The notes: generated by a model not told the origin, from the sequence alone. DNA of 64,000 nt from Ferrovibrio sp964218355 (GCF_964218355.1 NZ_CAXPMC010000012.1:40814-104813); one strand, 5' to 3'. Counted from the stretch's first letter, positions 45,151-54,543 are shown. Made by a program: numbers and translations.

Positions 45151-47733
45151 TCACGCTGTGGCCGTCCGCCGCCGGCGCTGCAGCAGCGCCACCAGCCCGA
45201 TCAGGGCCAGGGCGGGCAGGAAGAACCAGTATTTCGACGGCCGCTCGGCATCGACCAGCACTTCCTCGACCTTGAAGCCGGGCTCGAGCCCGACGCGCTT
45301 GGCGTAGGAGCCGAACCGGACATTGCCGACCTGCACGTCGCCGCCCAGTTCAACGAAGCTGGCCCCGGAATCGGCCAGCCGTGCGCGGCCGGTCGTCTGG
45401 TCGCCGAGCGGGATGCTGACCGTCTTGCGGATGTCGTCGCCCTCGATGGTGGTGCCGCTGATGACGAAATGGAAACGGGCATGGGCCGGATGCGTCTCGG
45501 CGATCTCGAAGATTTTCGCCGCCGGTTCGTGGCGGTAGGGATCGGCGATCATGTCGAGCCAGAAGCCCGGGCGGAACAATGTGAAACAGGCCAGCAGCAG
45601 GGCCGCCGATTCCCACAGCCGGTTGCGGGTCAGGAACCAGCCGAGTGTTCCGGCCGAGAAGACCAGCATGGCCACCGTACAGGCAGCCACCACCAGCAGC
45701 GTGTCGGCCCAGCCTTCGAGGCCGATCAGCAGGATCTGCGGATTGAAGATGAACAGGAAGGGCAGCACCGCGGTGCGCAGGCTGTAGACGGTGCCCTGCA
45801 GGCCGGTGCGGATCGGGTTCTCGCCCGAGATCGCCGCAGCCGCGAAGGAGGCGAGCCCGACCGGCGGGGTGACGTCGGCCATGATGCCGAAATAGAACAC
45901 GAACAGATGCACGGCGATCAGCGGGATCGGGATGCCGGCCTGGGCGCCCAGTTCCACGATTACCGGCGCCATCAGGGTGGCGACCAGGATGTAGTTGGCG
46001 GTGGTCGGGATGCCCATGCCGAGGATCAGGCAGATGAAGGCGGTCAGGATCAGCATCAGCATGATGTTGCCGCCGGAGATGAACTCGACGAAGTCGGTCA
46101 TCATCAGGCCCATGCCGGTCAGCGTCACGGTGCCGACGATGATGCCGGCGGTGGCGGTGGCGGCGGCGATGCCGATCATGTTGCGGGCGCCGAGATTGAG
46201 GCCGTCGAACAGGTCGCGCAGGCCGATCATCACCGCATCGCCGAGATTGCCCTGGCGGCGGAACAGCGCGAACAGCGGCTGCTGGGTCACCAGCAGGGCA
46301 ATGATCGTCGCGGTGGCCCAGAAGGCCGACAGGCCGGGCGACATCTGTTCGACCATCAGGCACCACAGCAGCACGCCGATCGGCAGCAGGAAATGGAAGC
46401 CGGTGCGGGCGACATCCCAGGCCTCGTAGAGATGGATCACCGGGTCGTTCGGATCGTCCAGCTTGAGGTCAGGGAAGCGGGCGGCGAAGCCGATCAGCGC
46501 GACATAGCCGGCCAGCGCCAGGGCGCCGATGATCCATGGTGCGGCATCGCCCAGTGCGGCCTTGAGCGCAAGGATGGCGTAATACAGCAGGCAGATGACG
46601 ATGATGCTGCCGCTCCAGCCGAGGCCCTGGCGGATCAGCCGCTCTTTCAGCGGCCGCATCATGCTGCGCTTCAGCGGCTCGAGGCCGGCCTTCATCGCTT
46701 CCAGATGCACCATGTAGAACAGCGCGATATAGGAGATGATCGCCGGCAGGAAGGCATGCTTGACGATCTGCGAATAGGGGATGCCGACATATTCTACCAT
46801 CAGGAAGGCGGCAGCGCCCATCACCGGCGGCATGATCTGGCCGTTTACCGAGGAGGCGGTCTCGATGGCGCCGGCCTTGACGCCGGACAGGCCGACCCGC
46901 TTCATCATCGGGATGGTGAAGATGCCGGTCGACACCACGTTGGAGACCGACGAGCCGGAAATCAGCCCGGTCAGGCCCGAGGAGACGACCGCCACCTTGG
47001 CGGGTCCGCCGCGCAGATGGCCGAGCAGGGCGAAGGACATCTGCATGATGTAGTTGCCGGCCCCGGCCTTCTCGAGCAGCGAACCGAACAGCACGAACAG
47101 GAAGACGAAGCCGGTGGAGACGCCGAGGGCCACGCCGAACACGCCCTCGGTGGTCAGCCACTGGTGCTGCAGGAACTTGGTCAGCGAGGCGCCCTTGTGC
47201 TGGATCGCGTCGGGCATCCACGGGCCGGCGAAGGTGAAGGCGATGAAGACGGTGGCGACGATCACCATCGGTGGGCCGAGCGTGCGGCGGGCCGTTTCCA
47301 GCAGCAGCAGCAGGCCGATGCCGGCAGTGACCAGATCCATGTCGGTCGGCTGGCCCGGCCGTTCGGCGAGGGCGCGGTAATGGGTGTAGAGATAGGTGGC
47401 GGCGAAGGCGCCGATCAGGGCCATGGCCCAGTCGGCCAGCGGGATGCGGTCGCGCGGCGAGCGGCGGAAGGCGGGATAGCAGGCAAAGCCGAGGAAGACG
47501 GCAAAGCCGAGATGGATGGCGCGGGCCTCGGTGTCGTTCAGCACCAGGATGCCGAACATGAAAGGCAGCGGCGAGGCATACCACAGCTGAAACAGCGACC
47601 AGCAGATGGCGGTGGCGACCAGCAGGCGCCCGGTGATGCCGGACGGATGCCGGCTGCCGGTATCCGATTCGGCGACCAGTTCCTCCAGTTCCTTCAGATC
47701 CGGACGGTGCGCGTCCTGCCTGGTGTCGGTCAT
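45151..47733 (-). CDS. TRAP transporter fused 4TM/12TM permease (TAXI type) with DUF3394 tail
   Basis: 860-residue membrane protein combining the small and large TRAP permease units. Conserved stretches are LVVIATVFIAFTF-type helices, GLISGSSVSNVVSTGIFTIP, MPPVMGAAAFLMVEYVGIPY and MGIPTTANYILVATLMAPV. The last 170 or so residues contain further helices and a soluble DUF3394-like domain ending in a C-terminal helix and Arg-rich tail. The TAXI binding protein encoded just upstream delivers the substrate. Substrates of related systems include glutamate and dicarboxylates, but it is not specified here. Confidence 0.9.
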   Translation of the reverse strand: MTDTRQDAHRPDLKELEELVAESDTGSRHPSGITGRLLVATAICWSLFQLWYASPLPFMFGILVLNDTEARAIHLGFAVFLGFACYPAFRRSPRDRIPLADWAMALIGAFAATYLYTHYRALAERPGQPTDMDLVTAGIGLLLLLETARRTLGPPMVIVATVFIAFTFAGPWMPDAIQHKGASLTKFLQHQWLTTEGVFGVALGVSTGFVFLFVLFGSLLEKAGAGNYIMQMSFALLGHLRGGPAKVAVVSSGLTGLISGSSVSNVVSTGIFTIPMMKRVGLSGVKAGAIETASSVNGQIMPPVMGAAAFLMVEYVGIPYSQIVKHAFLPAIISYIALFYMVHLEAMKAGLEPLKRSMMRPLKERLIRQGLGWSGSIIVICLLYYAILALKAALGDAAPWIIGALALAGYVALIGFAARFPDLKLDDPNDPVIHLYEAWDVARTGFHFLLPIGVLLWCLMVEQMSPGLSAFWATATIIALLVTQQPLFALFRRQGNLGDAVMIGLRDLFDGLNLGARNMIGIAAATATAGIIVGTVTLTGMGLMMTDFVEFISGGNIMLMLILTAFICLILGMGIPTTANYILVATLMAPVIVELGAQAGIPIPLIAVHLFVFYFGIMADVTPPVGLASFAAAAISGENPIRTGLQGTVYSLRTAVLPFLFIFNPQILLIGLEGWADTLLVVAACTVAMLVFSAGTLGWFLTRNRLWESAALLLACFTLFRPGFWLDMIADPYRHEPAAKIFEIAETHPAHARFHFVISGTTIEGDDIRKTVSIPLGDQTTGRARLADSGASFVELGGDVQVGNVRFGSYAKRVGLEPGFKVEEVLVDAERPSKYWFFLPALALIGLVALLQRRRRTATA

Positions 47734-47781
47734 GGTACTGATCCCCCGCCTGGCGGCCTTTCGGTTCCTGAAAACAGAAAA

Positions 47782-47807
47782 GCCGGCCCGCCGTCAAGCG
47801 GGCCGGC
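47782..47807 (-). terminator. strong hairpin between TAXI binding protein and TRAP permease genes
   Basis: Perfect 10-bp stem GCCGGCCCGC / GCGGGCCGGC with a 6-nt loop, followed on the minus strand by TTTTCTGTTTTC. It sits in the 92-nt gap between the two genes of one operon, so partial termination or 3'-end protection would favour the binding protein. Confidence 0.7.
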
Positions 47808-47825
47808 CTTTCCCGGCAGTGCTGG

Positions 47826-48803
47826 TTACATCCAGCCCTTTTCCTTGTAGTACTTCGCGGCACCGGCATGCAGCGGTGCCGACAGGCCGTCCTTGATCAT
47901 GTTCTTCGGATCGAGGTGGCCGAAAGCCGGATGCAGCTTCTTGAATTCGTCGAAATTCTCGAACACCGCCTTCACCAGCTGGTAGACGGTGGCCTCGTCG
48001 ACCTTGGTCGAGCTGACCAGGGTGGCCAGCACGCCGTAGGTCTTGGTGGCCTGCGGGTTGTTGTTGTACATGCCGGCCGGGATGGTGGCGTAGGCGTAGT
48101 AGGAATTGTCCTTCACCAGCTTGTCGACCACGGGGCCTTCCAGCGAGATCAGCTTGGCGCCGCAGGTGGTGGTCGGATCCTGGATGTTGGCATTCGGATG
48201 GCCGACGCCGTAGAAGAAGCCGTCGATCTTGTTGTCGCACAGCGCCGGGCCCTGCTCGTCGGCCTTCAGCTCCGAGGCGAGCGAGAAATCCGACAGCTTC
48301 CAGCCCATCGCGCTCAGCAGCTCTTCCATCGAGTTGCGGGTGCCCGAGCCGGGATTGCCGACGTTGAAGCGCTTGCCCTTGAAGTCCTCGAACTTGGAAA
48401 CGCCGGCTTCCTTGCGGGCCAGCACGGTGAAAGGCTCCGGATGCACCGAGAACACGGCGCGCAGGTCGCCATAGGCGCCGCCATCCTTGAACTGGGCCTG
48501 GCCCTTGGCGGCATTGTACTGCACATCCGACTGGGCCATGCCGAAGTCGAGTTCGCCGGCCTTGATGGTGTTGATGTTGTAGGCCGAGCCGCCGGTCGAT
48601 TCGACCGAGCAGCGGATGCCATGGGCCTTGCGGTCCTTGTTGAGCAGGCGGCAGATGGCGCCGCCGGCCGCGTAGTAGACGCCGGTCACGCCGCCGGTGC
48701 CGATGGTGATGAATTTCTGCTGCGCGATGCCGGTCCCCGGCAGGGTCGCCAGCAGGGCCGCGCCCAGCAGACCCCCCGTCAGATGCTTGCTAAACCGAGA
48801 CAT
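47826..48803 (-). CDS. TAXI-family TRAP solute-binding protein
   Basis: 325-residue periplasmic binding protein. Signal peptide about residues 1-27 (LLGAALLATLPGTGIAQ). The mature N-terminus FITIGTGGVTGVYYAAGGAI is diagnostic of the TAXI/Imp family, followed by CSVESTGGSAYNINTIKAGE and DFGMAQSDVQYNA. Serves the fused permease downstream. AAGGAGGGAT precedes the ATG. Confidence 0.93.
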   Translation of the reverse strand: MSRFSKHLTGGLLGAALLATLPGTGIAQQKFITIGTGGVTGVYYAAGGAICRLLNKDRKAHGIRCSVESTGGSAYNINTIKAGELDFGMAQSDVQYNAAKGQAQFKDGGAYGDLRAVFSVHPEPFTVLARKEAGVSKFEDFKGKRFNVGNPGSGTRNSMEELLSAMGWKLSDFSLASELKADEQGPALCDNKIDGFFYGVGHPNANIQDPTTTCGAKLISLEGPVVDKLVKDNSYYAYATIPAGMYNNNPQATKTYGVLATLVSSTKVDEATVYQLVKAVFENFDEFKKLHPAFGHLDPKNMIKDGLSAPLHAGAAKYYKEKGWM

Positions 48804-49048
48804 ACGTCATCCCTCCTTGTTGGATTCTGTCCTGGGTGGTGATCGGCCGGCAGTGGCGGACCCGCAGGGGGTGCTGCCGCTGGCGGCGCTTGCGACGGCG
48901 CACATGGCGGCCGGCGTCTCTCATAGCCGATTGCATTCCCGCACCGGCATGCATATCGGTCGCCGCGCCATACCTTCCGGGTATGGACACCACGGCGGGG
49001 CGCGGCGTCAAGAGGCGGATTGTATCCATTGTCCCCTTGCCCATCGGC

Positions 49049-49984
49049 CTATTGTCCATGGCTCTGGCGGCCGCCGCGCGCCGGGCGCTGCAGCCCGGCG
49101 GAAATCGCCTTTTCCGCCTGGGTCAGGGCGGCGACGAATTTGCGCGCCGGCAGCGAGGCCGGCTGGTGGCGCGGCCGCATCACATGCACGGTGAAGCCGA
49201 TGCGCGGATCGAGCGGCCGCACGGCGACCTTGGCCGGATCATGGGCGGCGGCCGTATACTGATCGACAATGGCGACGCCGGCACCCTGCGCCACCAGCGC
49301 GAGTGCCACCTGGTTGGTGCCAACCTCGATGGCCGGTTTGAGATCGGTGTCCGACAGCCGGACCGCCGCGCTGAAGGCGGCGCCGAGCGGATCATCCGAG
49401 CGCAGGCCGATGAAGGTGTCGCGCGCGAAGCGGTCGAATGGCACGCTGGCCGGCAGCCGGGCGGCCAGCTCGTGCGGGAAAATCCCATAGAACTGCGCCT
49501 CGCTCAGCGGCGTGATCTCCAGTCCCGGATGCGGCTGCACGTCGAAGCCGATGCCGAGATCGACTTCCTGGGTGGCCACCACCCGCACCAGATCGGCATA
49601 TTGCCGGGTTTCAACCTGGAAACTGACATGGCGGTGTTTCTGGCGGAAGCGGGCGATGGCGTTGGGAACCAGGGCGATGCACAGGGCCGGGGCGGCGGCG
49701 ATGCGCAGATGGCCGCTGGTAGCCTTGCCGAGATTGCGCGACAGCCTGAGCAGGTTTTCCAGCCCTGCCACCAGCCGCTCGCTTTCCGCATGCAGGATGG
49801 CCGCCTCGCGGGTCGGCTGCAGGCGGCCCTTCACGCGGTCGAACAGCTTGTAGCCCAGCCGGTCCTCGGCGCGCAGCAGCAGGCGGGTGGCTGCCGGCTG
49901 CGAGATGTTCAGCAGCCGGGCGGCGGCGGTGATCGTGCCGGTCAGCATGACGGCATGGAAGATTTCGAGATGGCGCAGCTGCAT
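49049..49984 (-). CDS. LysR-family transcriptional regulator
   Basis: 311-residue LysR regulator. The ATG at 49984 is chosen because the family N-terminus MQLRHLEIFHAVMLTGTITA begins exactly there; the frame stays open far upstream but is only the antisense of the neighbouring oxidase gene. The HTH is AARLLNISQPAATRLLLRAE, and the effector domain follows (HLRIAAAPALCIALVPNAI). It is divergent from the DadA-like gene and probably controls it. Confidence 0.9.
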   Translation of the reverse strand: MQLRHLEIFHAVMLTGTITAAARLLNISQPAATRLLLRAEDRLGYKLFDRVKGRLQPTREAAILHAESERLVAGLENLLRLSRNLGKATSGHLRIAAAPALCIALVPNAIARFRQKHRHVSFQVETRQYADLVRVVATQEVDLGIGFDVQPHPGLEITPLSEAQFYGIFPHELAARLPASVPFDRFARDTFIGLRSDDPLGAAFSAAVRLSDTDLKPAIEVGTNQVALALVAQGAGVAIVDQYTAAAHDPAKVAVRPLDPRIGFTVHVMRPRHQPASLPARKFVAALTQAEKAISAGLQRPARGGRQSHGQ

Positions 49985-50048
49985 GGAGCAAATCCGGGAA
50001 AGCGTGGCGGCCACACCGTGATACGGGCGGCCGGCGGCCGTCAATGCA

Positions 50049-50061
50049 TAACCTGAAGGTA
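50049..50061. promoter_or_regulatory. possible LysR T-N11-A box
   Basis: T-AACCTGAAGGT-A with ACCT/AGGT arms, in the 135-nt gap between the divergent LysR and DadA-like genes. The motif is short and degenerate, so this is tentative. Confidence 0.35.
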
Positions 50062-50119
50062 TGGCCGGTGACGCGATCCGCAGTGGCCTGGCGGCGGCCG
50101 TCATCGTTATGGTCGCGGC

Positions 50120-51376
50120 ATGGATATCATCGTGATCGGCGCCGGTGTGATCGGCCTGACGACGGCGCGCCGCCTGGCGCAGGACGGCCACCGCGTGCGG
50201 GTGATCGACCGTGCACCGGTCGCGGGGCAGGGTGCCAGCCGCGCCAACGGCGCGCAGCTCAGTTATTCCTATGTGGCGCCGATGGCGGATCCGTCGGTCT
50301 GGGCGGCGCTGCCGAAATACCTGTTCGGCCGCGACAGTCCGATGCGGTTCCGCCCGGGTCTTGACTGGCGGCAGTATCACTGGCTGCTGAAATTCCTTGC
50401 CGCCTGCACCCGGCGCGAGGCGCTGGCGACCACGGAAAAGCTGCTGCGGCTGGCATTCCTCAGCCGCGACGAGCTGCATGCGGCGCAGGATGTGCGGCAG
50501 CTCGACTTCGCCTGGGCGCGCAGCGGCAAGCTGGTGGTGTATTCCACCGCGGCCGGGCTGGCAGCAGCGCAGGCGCAGGCGGATTTCCAGAATGCCCGCG
50601 GCTGCCGGCAGCAGGCGGTCGGCCGCGACGGCTGCCTCGCCATCGAGCCGGCCCTGGCCGGCATTGCCGGCCGCATTGCCGGCGGCATCTTCACGCCAGA
50701 TGACGAAGCCTGCGACCCCCATGCCCTGTGTCGCGGCCTGGCGGAGCGGCTGGCCGGCCCGGCGGGCGGCGTGGAATTCCAGTTCAGCCGCCGGGTGCTG
50801 CGCCTGCATCGCACCGGCCGCCGGCTGGCCGGGATCGAGACCGATGCCGGCCTGTTCACGGCCGATGCCTATGTGCTGGCGGCCGGCCTCGAGAGCCGGG
50901 CCCTGGCCGAAGGGATCGGCCTGTCGCTGCCGATCTATCCGGTCAAGGGCTACAGCCTGTCGCTGCCGATCGCCAATGACGACGCGGCGCCGCGGGTCAG
51001 CGTGACCGACACCCTGCACAAGGTGGTCTATGCGCGGCTGGGCGGCATGCTGCGGGTGGCCGGCATGGCCGATCTGGTCGGTGCCGATGCCAGCATCGAT
51101 CCCGCCCGGCTCGGCCAGCTGGCGCGGCAGGCGCGGGAAACTTTCCCGCAGGCTGCCATCGCACCGGAAACCGGGCCCTGGTGCGGTCTGCGTCCGGCGA
51201 CGCCGAAGGGGCTGCCGCTGCTGGGCGATTGCGGCATCGACGGCCTGCTGCTGAATACCGGCCATGGCGCACTCGGGCTGACGCTGGCTTTCGGCTCGGC
51301 GGCGGTGATCGCCGCCGGTCTTGCCGGGCGTCCGTCTCCGGTTGCGCTGGCCGATTTCTCGCATCGCGCCGCCTAG
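50120..51376 (+). CDS. DadA-like FAD-dependent amino-acid dehydrogenase/oxidase
   Basis: 418-residue DAO-superfamily flavoprotein. FAD-binding starts at residue 1, MDIIVIGAGVIGLTTARRLA, then VRVIDRAPVAGQGASRANGA as in DadA. The C-terminus GLRPATPKGLPLLGDCGIDG and NTGHGALGLTLAFGSA complete the FAD site. It probably deaminates a D-amino or secondary amino acid and passes electrons to the respiratory chain. It shares a CTAG with the BKACE gene, so both stop codons overlap convergently. Confidence 0.9.
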   Translation: MDIIVIGAGVIGLTTARRLAQDGHRVRVIDRAPVAGQGASRANGAQLSYSYVAPMADPSVWAALPKYLFGRDSPMRFRPGLDWRQYHWLLKFLAACTRREALATTEKLLRLAFLSRDELHAAQDVRQLDFAWARSGKLVVYSTAAGLAAAQAQADFQNARGCRQQAVGRDGCLAIEPALAGIAGRIAGGIFTPDDEACDPHALCRGLAERLAGPAGGVEFQFSRRVLRLHRTGRRLAGIETDAGLFTADAYVLAAGLESRALAEGIGLSLPIYPVKGYSLSLPIANDDAAPRVSVTDTLHKVVYARLGGMLRVAGMADLVGADASIDPARLGQLARQARETFPQAAIAPETGPWCGLRPATPKGLPLLGDCGIDGLLLNTGHGALGLTLAFGSAAVIAAGLAGRPSPVALADFSHRAA

Positions 51377-52224
51377 GCCATCTGCCGCAGAATCTCGCGG
51401 GCCGTGGCGGCATCGGCCATGGCGCGACCCATCAGGCCGGCATGCTGCACGGTCTGGCGCACTAGGGCGGCATTGTCCGGTGCGGCGCTGCCATCGGCCA
51501 GCAGGGTGTTGTTCTCGAAGCCGATCCGCGCATGGCCCCCGAGGCCGAGCGCGGCCAGCGCGCAAGCGCCTTCCTTCGCACCGAAGGCGCAGACGGCGAA
51601 GGCGCCGTCGGCCTCGGTCCAGTGCCGCAGGAAGGGCAGCAGGTCGGCCGGTTCGGATTTCTGCCCGGCAGTATAGCGACCCAGCACGAACAGCACGAAA
51701 TGCCGGTTCCCCGGCACGATGCCGCGCGCCTTCAGGTCGCGGAAGCGCTGCACGTCGGTGTCGCTGTACAGGATATACTGCAGCATCGTGCCGGCCTTGT
51801 GCAGGTCGGCAAAGAAGGCGGCGGCATCCGCCTCGCTGGCGGCATCCGGTGCGATCTCGCGGATTGCCAGGCTGCAGGCCTCCGGCATCAGGGTGCGCAT
51901 CGCGGCCATCTGCGCATGCCGGTCATATACACCAGCCGCTTCCGACGTGGCCTGGACGATCAGTTCGTCACCGGCCTCGCGCCGCACGGCGGCGATGGCG
52001 GCGCGGTAGAGATCCGCATCCAGCGAATGGCGGCCATCCGGCTGGCGGACATGCAGGTGGATCATGGCGGCGCCGGCATCCAGACATTGCGCGGCGCAGA
52101 GGCCGAGTTCGTCGGCGCTCAGCGGTACCGCCGGATGGTCGGCCTTCAGCTTGCGGGCGCCGTTCGGGGCCACGGCGACAATGGCCGGCGCCATCACGGC
52201 AGGCAGGATCGGTGCGACGGACAT
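51373..52224 (-). CDS. BKACE-family beta-keto acid cleavage enzyme
   Basis: 283-residue TIM-barrel protein of the DUF849/BKACE family, which cleaves a beta-keto acid with acetyl-CoA to acetoacetate and a new CoA thioester. IHLHVRQPDGRHSLD supplies zinc ligands His56 and His58, and FENNTLLADGSAAPDNAALV near the end is the family's C-terminal active-site segment. Its ATG overlaps the aminotransferase stop by 1 nt (TGATG). The aminotransferase before it would supply the keto acid; the exact substrate is open. Confidence 0.88.
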   Translation of the reverse strand: MSVAPILPAVMAPAIVAVAPNGARKLKADHPAVPLSADELGLCAAQCLDAGAAMIHLHVRQPDGRHSLDADLYRAAIAAVRREAGDELIVQATSEAAGVYDRHAQMAAMRTLMPEACSLAIREIAPDAASEADAAAFFADLHKAGTMLQYILYSDTDVQRFRDLKARGIVPGNRHFVLFVLGRYTAGQKSEPADLLPFLRHWTEADGAFAVCAFGAKEGACALAALGLGGHARIGFENNTLLADGSAAPDNAALVRQTVQHAGLMGRAMADAATAREILRQMA

Positions 52225-53558
52225 CAGGCAACACTCCGCAGGGCATTGTCGACGGCATCCCCCAGCCGGTCGACGATGGCATCGATATCCGGCCGCTTGC
52301 AGATGAAGGGCGGGGCCAGCAGGACATGGTCGCCATGCCGGCCATCGATGGTGCCCCCCATCGGATAGCACATCAGGCCGACAGCCATGGCTTCTTTCTT
52401 GATGCGGGCATGCAGCTTCAGGGCCGGGTCGAAGGTGGTCTTGCCGGCACGGTCCTGCACCAGTTCGATCGCCTGGAACAGGCCGCGGCCGCGGATGTCG
52501 CCGACATGGCGGTGATTGCCGAAACGCTCCTGCAGGCGGTCGGCCAGATACAGGCCCATCGCCTTCACGTTTTCCAGCAGGCCGTCGCGGACGATCACCT
52601 GCTGCACCGCCAGAGCGGCGGCGCAGGCCATCGGATGACCGAGATAGGTATGGCCGTGCTGGAAGAAGCCGGAACCATTGCGGAAGGCATCGAAGGTCTT
52701 CTGGCTCAGCAGCGTCGCGCCGATCGGCTGGTACCCGCCGCCGAGACCCTTGGCGATGGTCATGATGTCGGGGGCGATGCCTTCCTGCTCGCAGGCATGC
52801 AGGCTGCCGGTACGACCCATGCCGCACATCACCTCGTCGAGGATCAGCAGCACGCCGTATCTGTCGCAGATCTCGCGGATGCGCCGGAAATAGCCCGGTG
52901 CTGCGGCAACGGCTCCCAGTGTGGCGCCGACCACCGGCTCGGCGACGAAGGCGATCACGCTGTCGCTGCCCAGTTCGAGAATCTTCGCTTCCAGTTCGTC
53001 GGCCATGCGGCGGCCATAGGCTTCCGGCGTCTCGTCGTCGCGGCGGCCGCGATATTCGAAACAGGGCGAAATGTGATGGGCCTCGATCAGCATCGGGGCG
53101 AATTGCTGGCGGCGCCAGGCATTGCCGCCGACGCTGAGGGCGCCGACGGTGTTGCCGTGGTAGCTCTGCTGGCGGGCGATGAAATGCCGGCGCTGCGGCT
53201 GGCCGGTCTCGACGAAATACTGGCGCGCCATCTTCAGCGCGGCTTCCACCGCCTCCGAACCGCCGGAAACGTAATAGACGTGGCTGATCCCCTTCGGAGC
53301 CGTCCCGACCAGGTAATCGGCAAGCTGCTCGGCCGGTTCGGTGGTGAAGAAGCTGGTATGGGCATAGGCGATGCGGCCGGCCTGTTCCTGCAGCACGCGG
53401 GTAACATCCGGGTGGCCGTGGCCGAGACAGCTGACGGCGGCGCCGCCGGAGGCATCGATATAGCGTTTGCCGGCGGCATCCTCGATGTAGATGCCCTGGC
53501 CGCCGACGGCGACCGGATAATCGTGGTTGATCTGGCGGTGCAGGATATGGCTGCTCAT
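52224..53558 (-). CDS. class-III omega-aminotransferase
   Basis: 444-residue PLP enzyme of the omega-amino acid/GABA-transaminase type. HGHPDVTRVLQEQAGRIAYA, YYVSGGSEAVEAALKMARQY, then LLILDEVMCGMGRTG and MTIAKGLGGGYQPIGA with PLP Lys270. It should convert an omega- or beta-amino acid to an aldehyde or keto acid, which may be the substrate of the following BKACE. Its ATG overlaps the stop of the RpiR gene by 4 nt. Confidence 0.92.
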   Translation of the reverse strand: MSSHILHRQINHDYPVAVGGQGIYIEDAAGKRYIDASGGAAVSCLGHGHPDVTRVLQEQAGRIAYAHTSFFTTEPAEQLADYLVGTAPKGISHVYYVSGGSEAVEAALKMARQYFVETGQPQRRHFIARQQSYHGNTVGALSVGGNAWRRQQFAPMLIEAHHISPCFEYRGRRDDETPEAYGRRMADELEAKILELGSDSVIAFVAEPVVGATLGAVAAAPGYFRRIREICDRYGVLLILDEVMCGMGRTGSLHACEQEGIAPDIMTIAKGLGGGYQPIGATLLSQKTFDAFRNGSGFFQHGHTYLGHPMACAAALAVQQVIVRDGLLENVKAMGLYLADRLQERFGNHRHVGDIRGRGLFQAIELVQDRAGKTTFDPALKLHARIKKEAMAVGLMCYPMGGTIDGRHGDHVLLAPPFICKRPDIDAIVDRLGDAVDNALRSVA

Positions 53559-54463
53559 GATGCCTGTGCTCGTTTGCGGCGGGGGGACCAGTAGGCGGAA
53601 AAGGCGCCGAGCTGACGCTCGGCATCCCGGATGGCGCCGAGCGCACGGTCGCCGCCATGGGCGGCGACCAGGGCGATCAGCGATTCGGCGGCGACAAAAG
53701 CCGGCGTGACGGTATGGAAGAAAGACGGCGTGTCGGTCGGCACCAGGATGCTGGCTGTTGCGGCCGCGGCGATCGGCGAGGCCGTGCTGTCGGTGAGGGC
53801 GACGACGGCGACGCCGCGCTGGGCGGCATAGCGGACCCGCTCGACGGCCGCGCTGGTATAGGGGGCGACGCTGATGGCCAGCAGCACGTCACCTTTGCCG
53901 CTGTGGCGCAGGGCATCGATGCCGGTATCGCCGGGGCCGTCCAGCAGCAGGCCGTTGTCGCGGAACAGGCCGTAGACATAGGCGGCGTGGAAGGCGACGG
54001 CATAGCAGGAACGCAGGCCGAGGAAGTACATCCGCCGGGCCCGGCCGACCAGCCGGGCTGCCGCCACCAGCGCGGCGGTGCCTTCGCCGGCCGCAAAGCT
54101 GGCCAGGTGGCGGGCCATCGCCTCGCCGATCTGGCCGGCCAGCGCGGCATCGCCGCCGGTGCGCTGGCGCCGCTGCATCAGGCCGGCGCGGGCGCTGAAA
54201 TCCGCGGTTTCCGGCGGGCGGGCGGGCCGGCGCAGGGCTTTCGCATGCAGATCGCGGAAGCCGGCGTAATCGTCGAAACCAAGCTGGCGGGCCAGCCGGG
54301 TCATGGTCACCGGCGGCACGCCGGCCCGGCGGGCCAGTTCGCGCATCGACAGCAGGGCGACGTCGTCCGGATGATCCAGCACATGGCGGGCGGCCACCTG
54401 CAGCCGCGGCGGCAGCTGCGGCAGGGCATCGGCGATCCGGCGGGCCAGGCGGCGGGTTTCCAT
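53555..54463 (-). CDS. RpiR/MurR-family transcriptional regulator
   Basis: 302-residue regulator with an N-terminal HTH_6 domain (LLSMRELARRAGVPPVTMTR and LARQLGFDDYAGFRDLHAKA) and a C-terminal SIS sugar-phosphate-binding domain (RARRMYFLGLRSCYAVAFHA, KGDVLLAISVAPYTSAAVER). It is the first gene of a three-gene operon with aminotransferase and BKACE. Inverted repeats upstream suggest autoregulation. In this family the SIS ligand is often a phosphorylated sugar, but amino-acid operons are also controlled. Confidence 0.9.
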   Translation of the reverse strand: METRRLARRIADALPQLPPRLQVAARHVLDHPDDVALLSMRELARRAGVPPVTMTRLARQLGFDDYAGFRDLHAKALRRPARPPETADFSARAGLMQRRQRTGGDAALAGQIGEAMARHLASFAAGEGTAALVAAARLVGRARRMYFLGLRSCYAVAFHAAYVYGLFRDNGLLLDGPGDTGIDALRHSGKGDVLLAISVAPYTSAAVERVRYAAQRGVAVVALTDSTASPIAAAATASILVPTDTPSFFHTVTPAFVAAESLIALVAAHGGDRALGAIRDAERQLGAFSAYWSPRRKRAQAS

Positions 54464-54496
54464 GGCGGGCCATGGAACCCGATTCTCCGGGCTTAT

Positions 54497-54518
54497 GCAA
54501 CAAATGATTCATTGTTGC
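54497..54518. promoter_or_regulatory. inverted repeat GCAACAA-N8-TTGTTGC
   Basis: Perfect 7-bp arms around an 8-nt spacer, 34 nt upstream of the RpiR start (minus strand). Candidate operator. Confidence 0.55.
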
Positions 54519-54527
54519 TCATATGAC

Positions 54528-54543
54528 TGAAACAATCGTTTCA
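54528..54543. promoter_or_regulatory. inverted repeat TGAAAC-AATC-GTTTCA
   Basis: Perfect 6-bp arms with a 4-nt spacer, flanked on both sides by CATATG. Type and size suit an RpiR-dimer site. Lies 65 nt upstream of the RpiR start and 79 nt before the divergent LysR gene. Confidence 0.6.

Noticed and set aside
45103..47850. 915-codon plus-strand open frame opposite the TRAP permease
   Set aside because: The minus strand encodes a complete, motif-rich permease; the antisense frame is His/Asp/Gln/Gly-rich low-complexity, a typical shadow.
49985..51565. Long upstream extension of the LysR reading frame
   Set aside because: It lies antisense to the DadA-like gene and the LysR family N-terminus starts at 49984.
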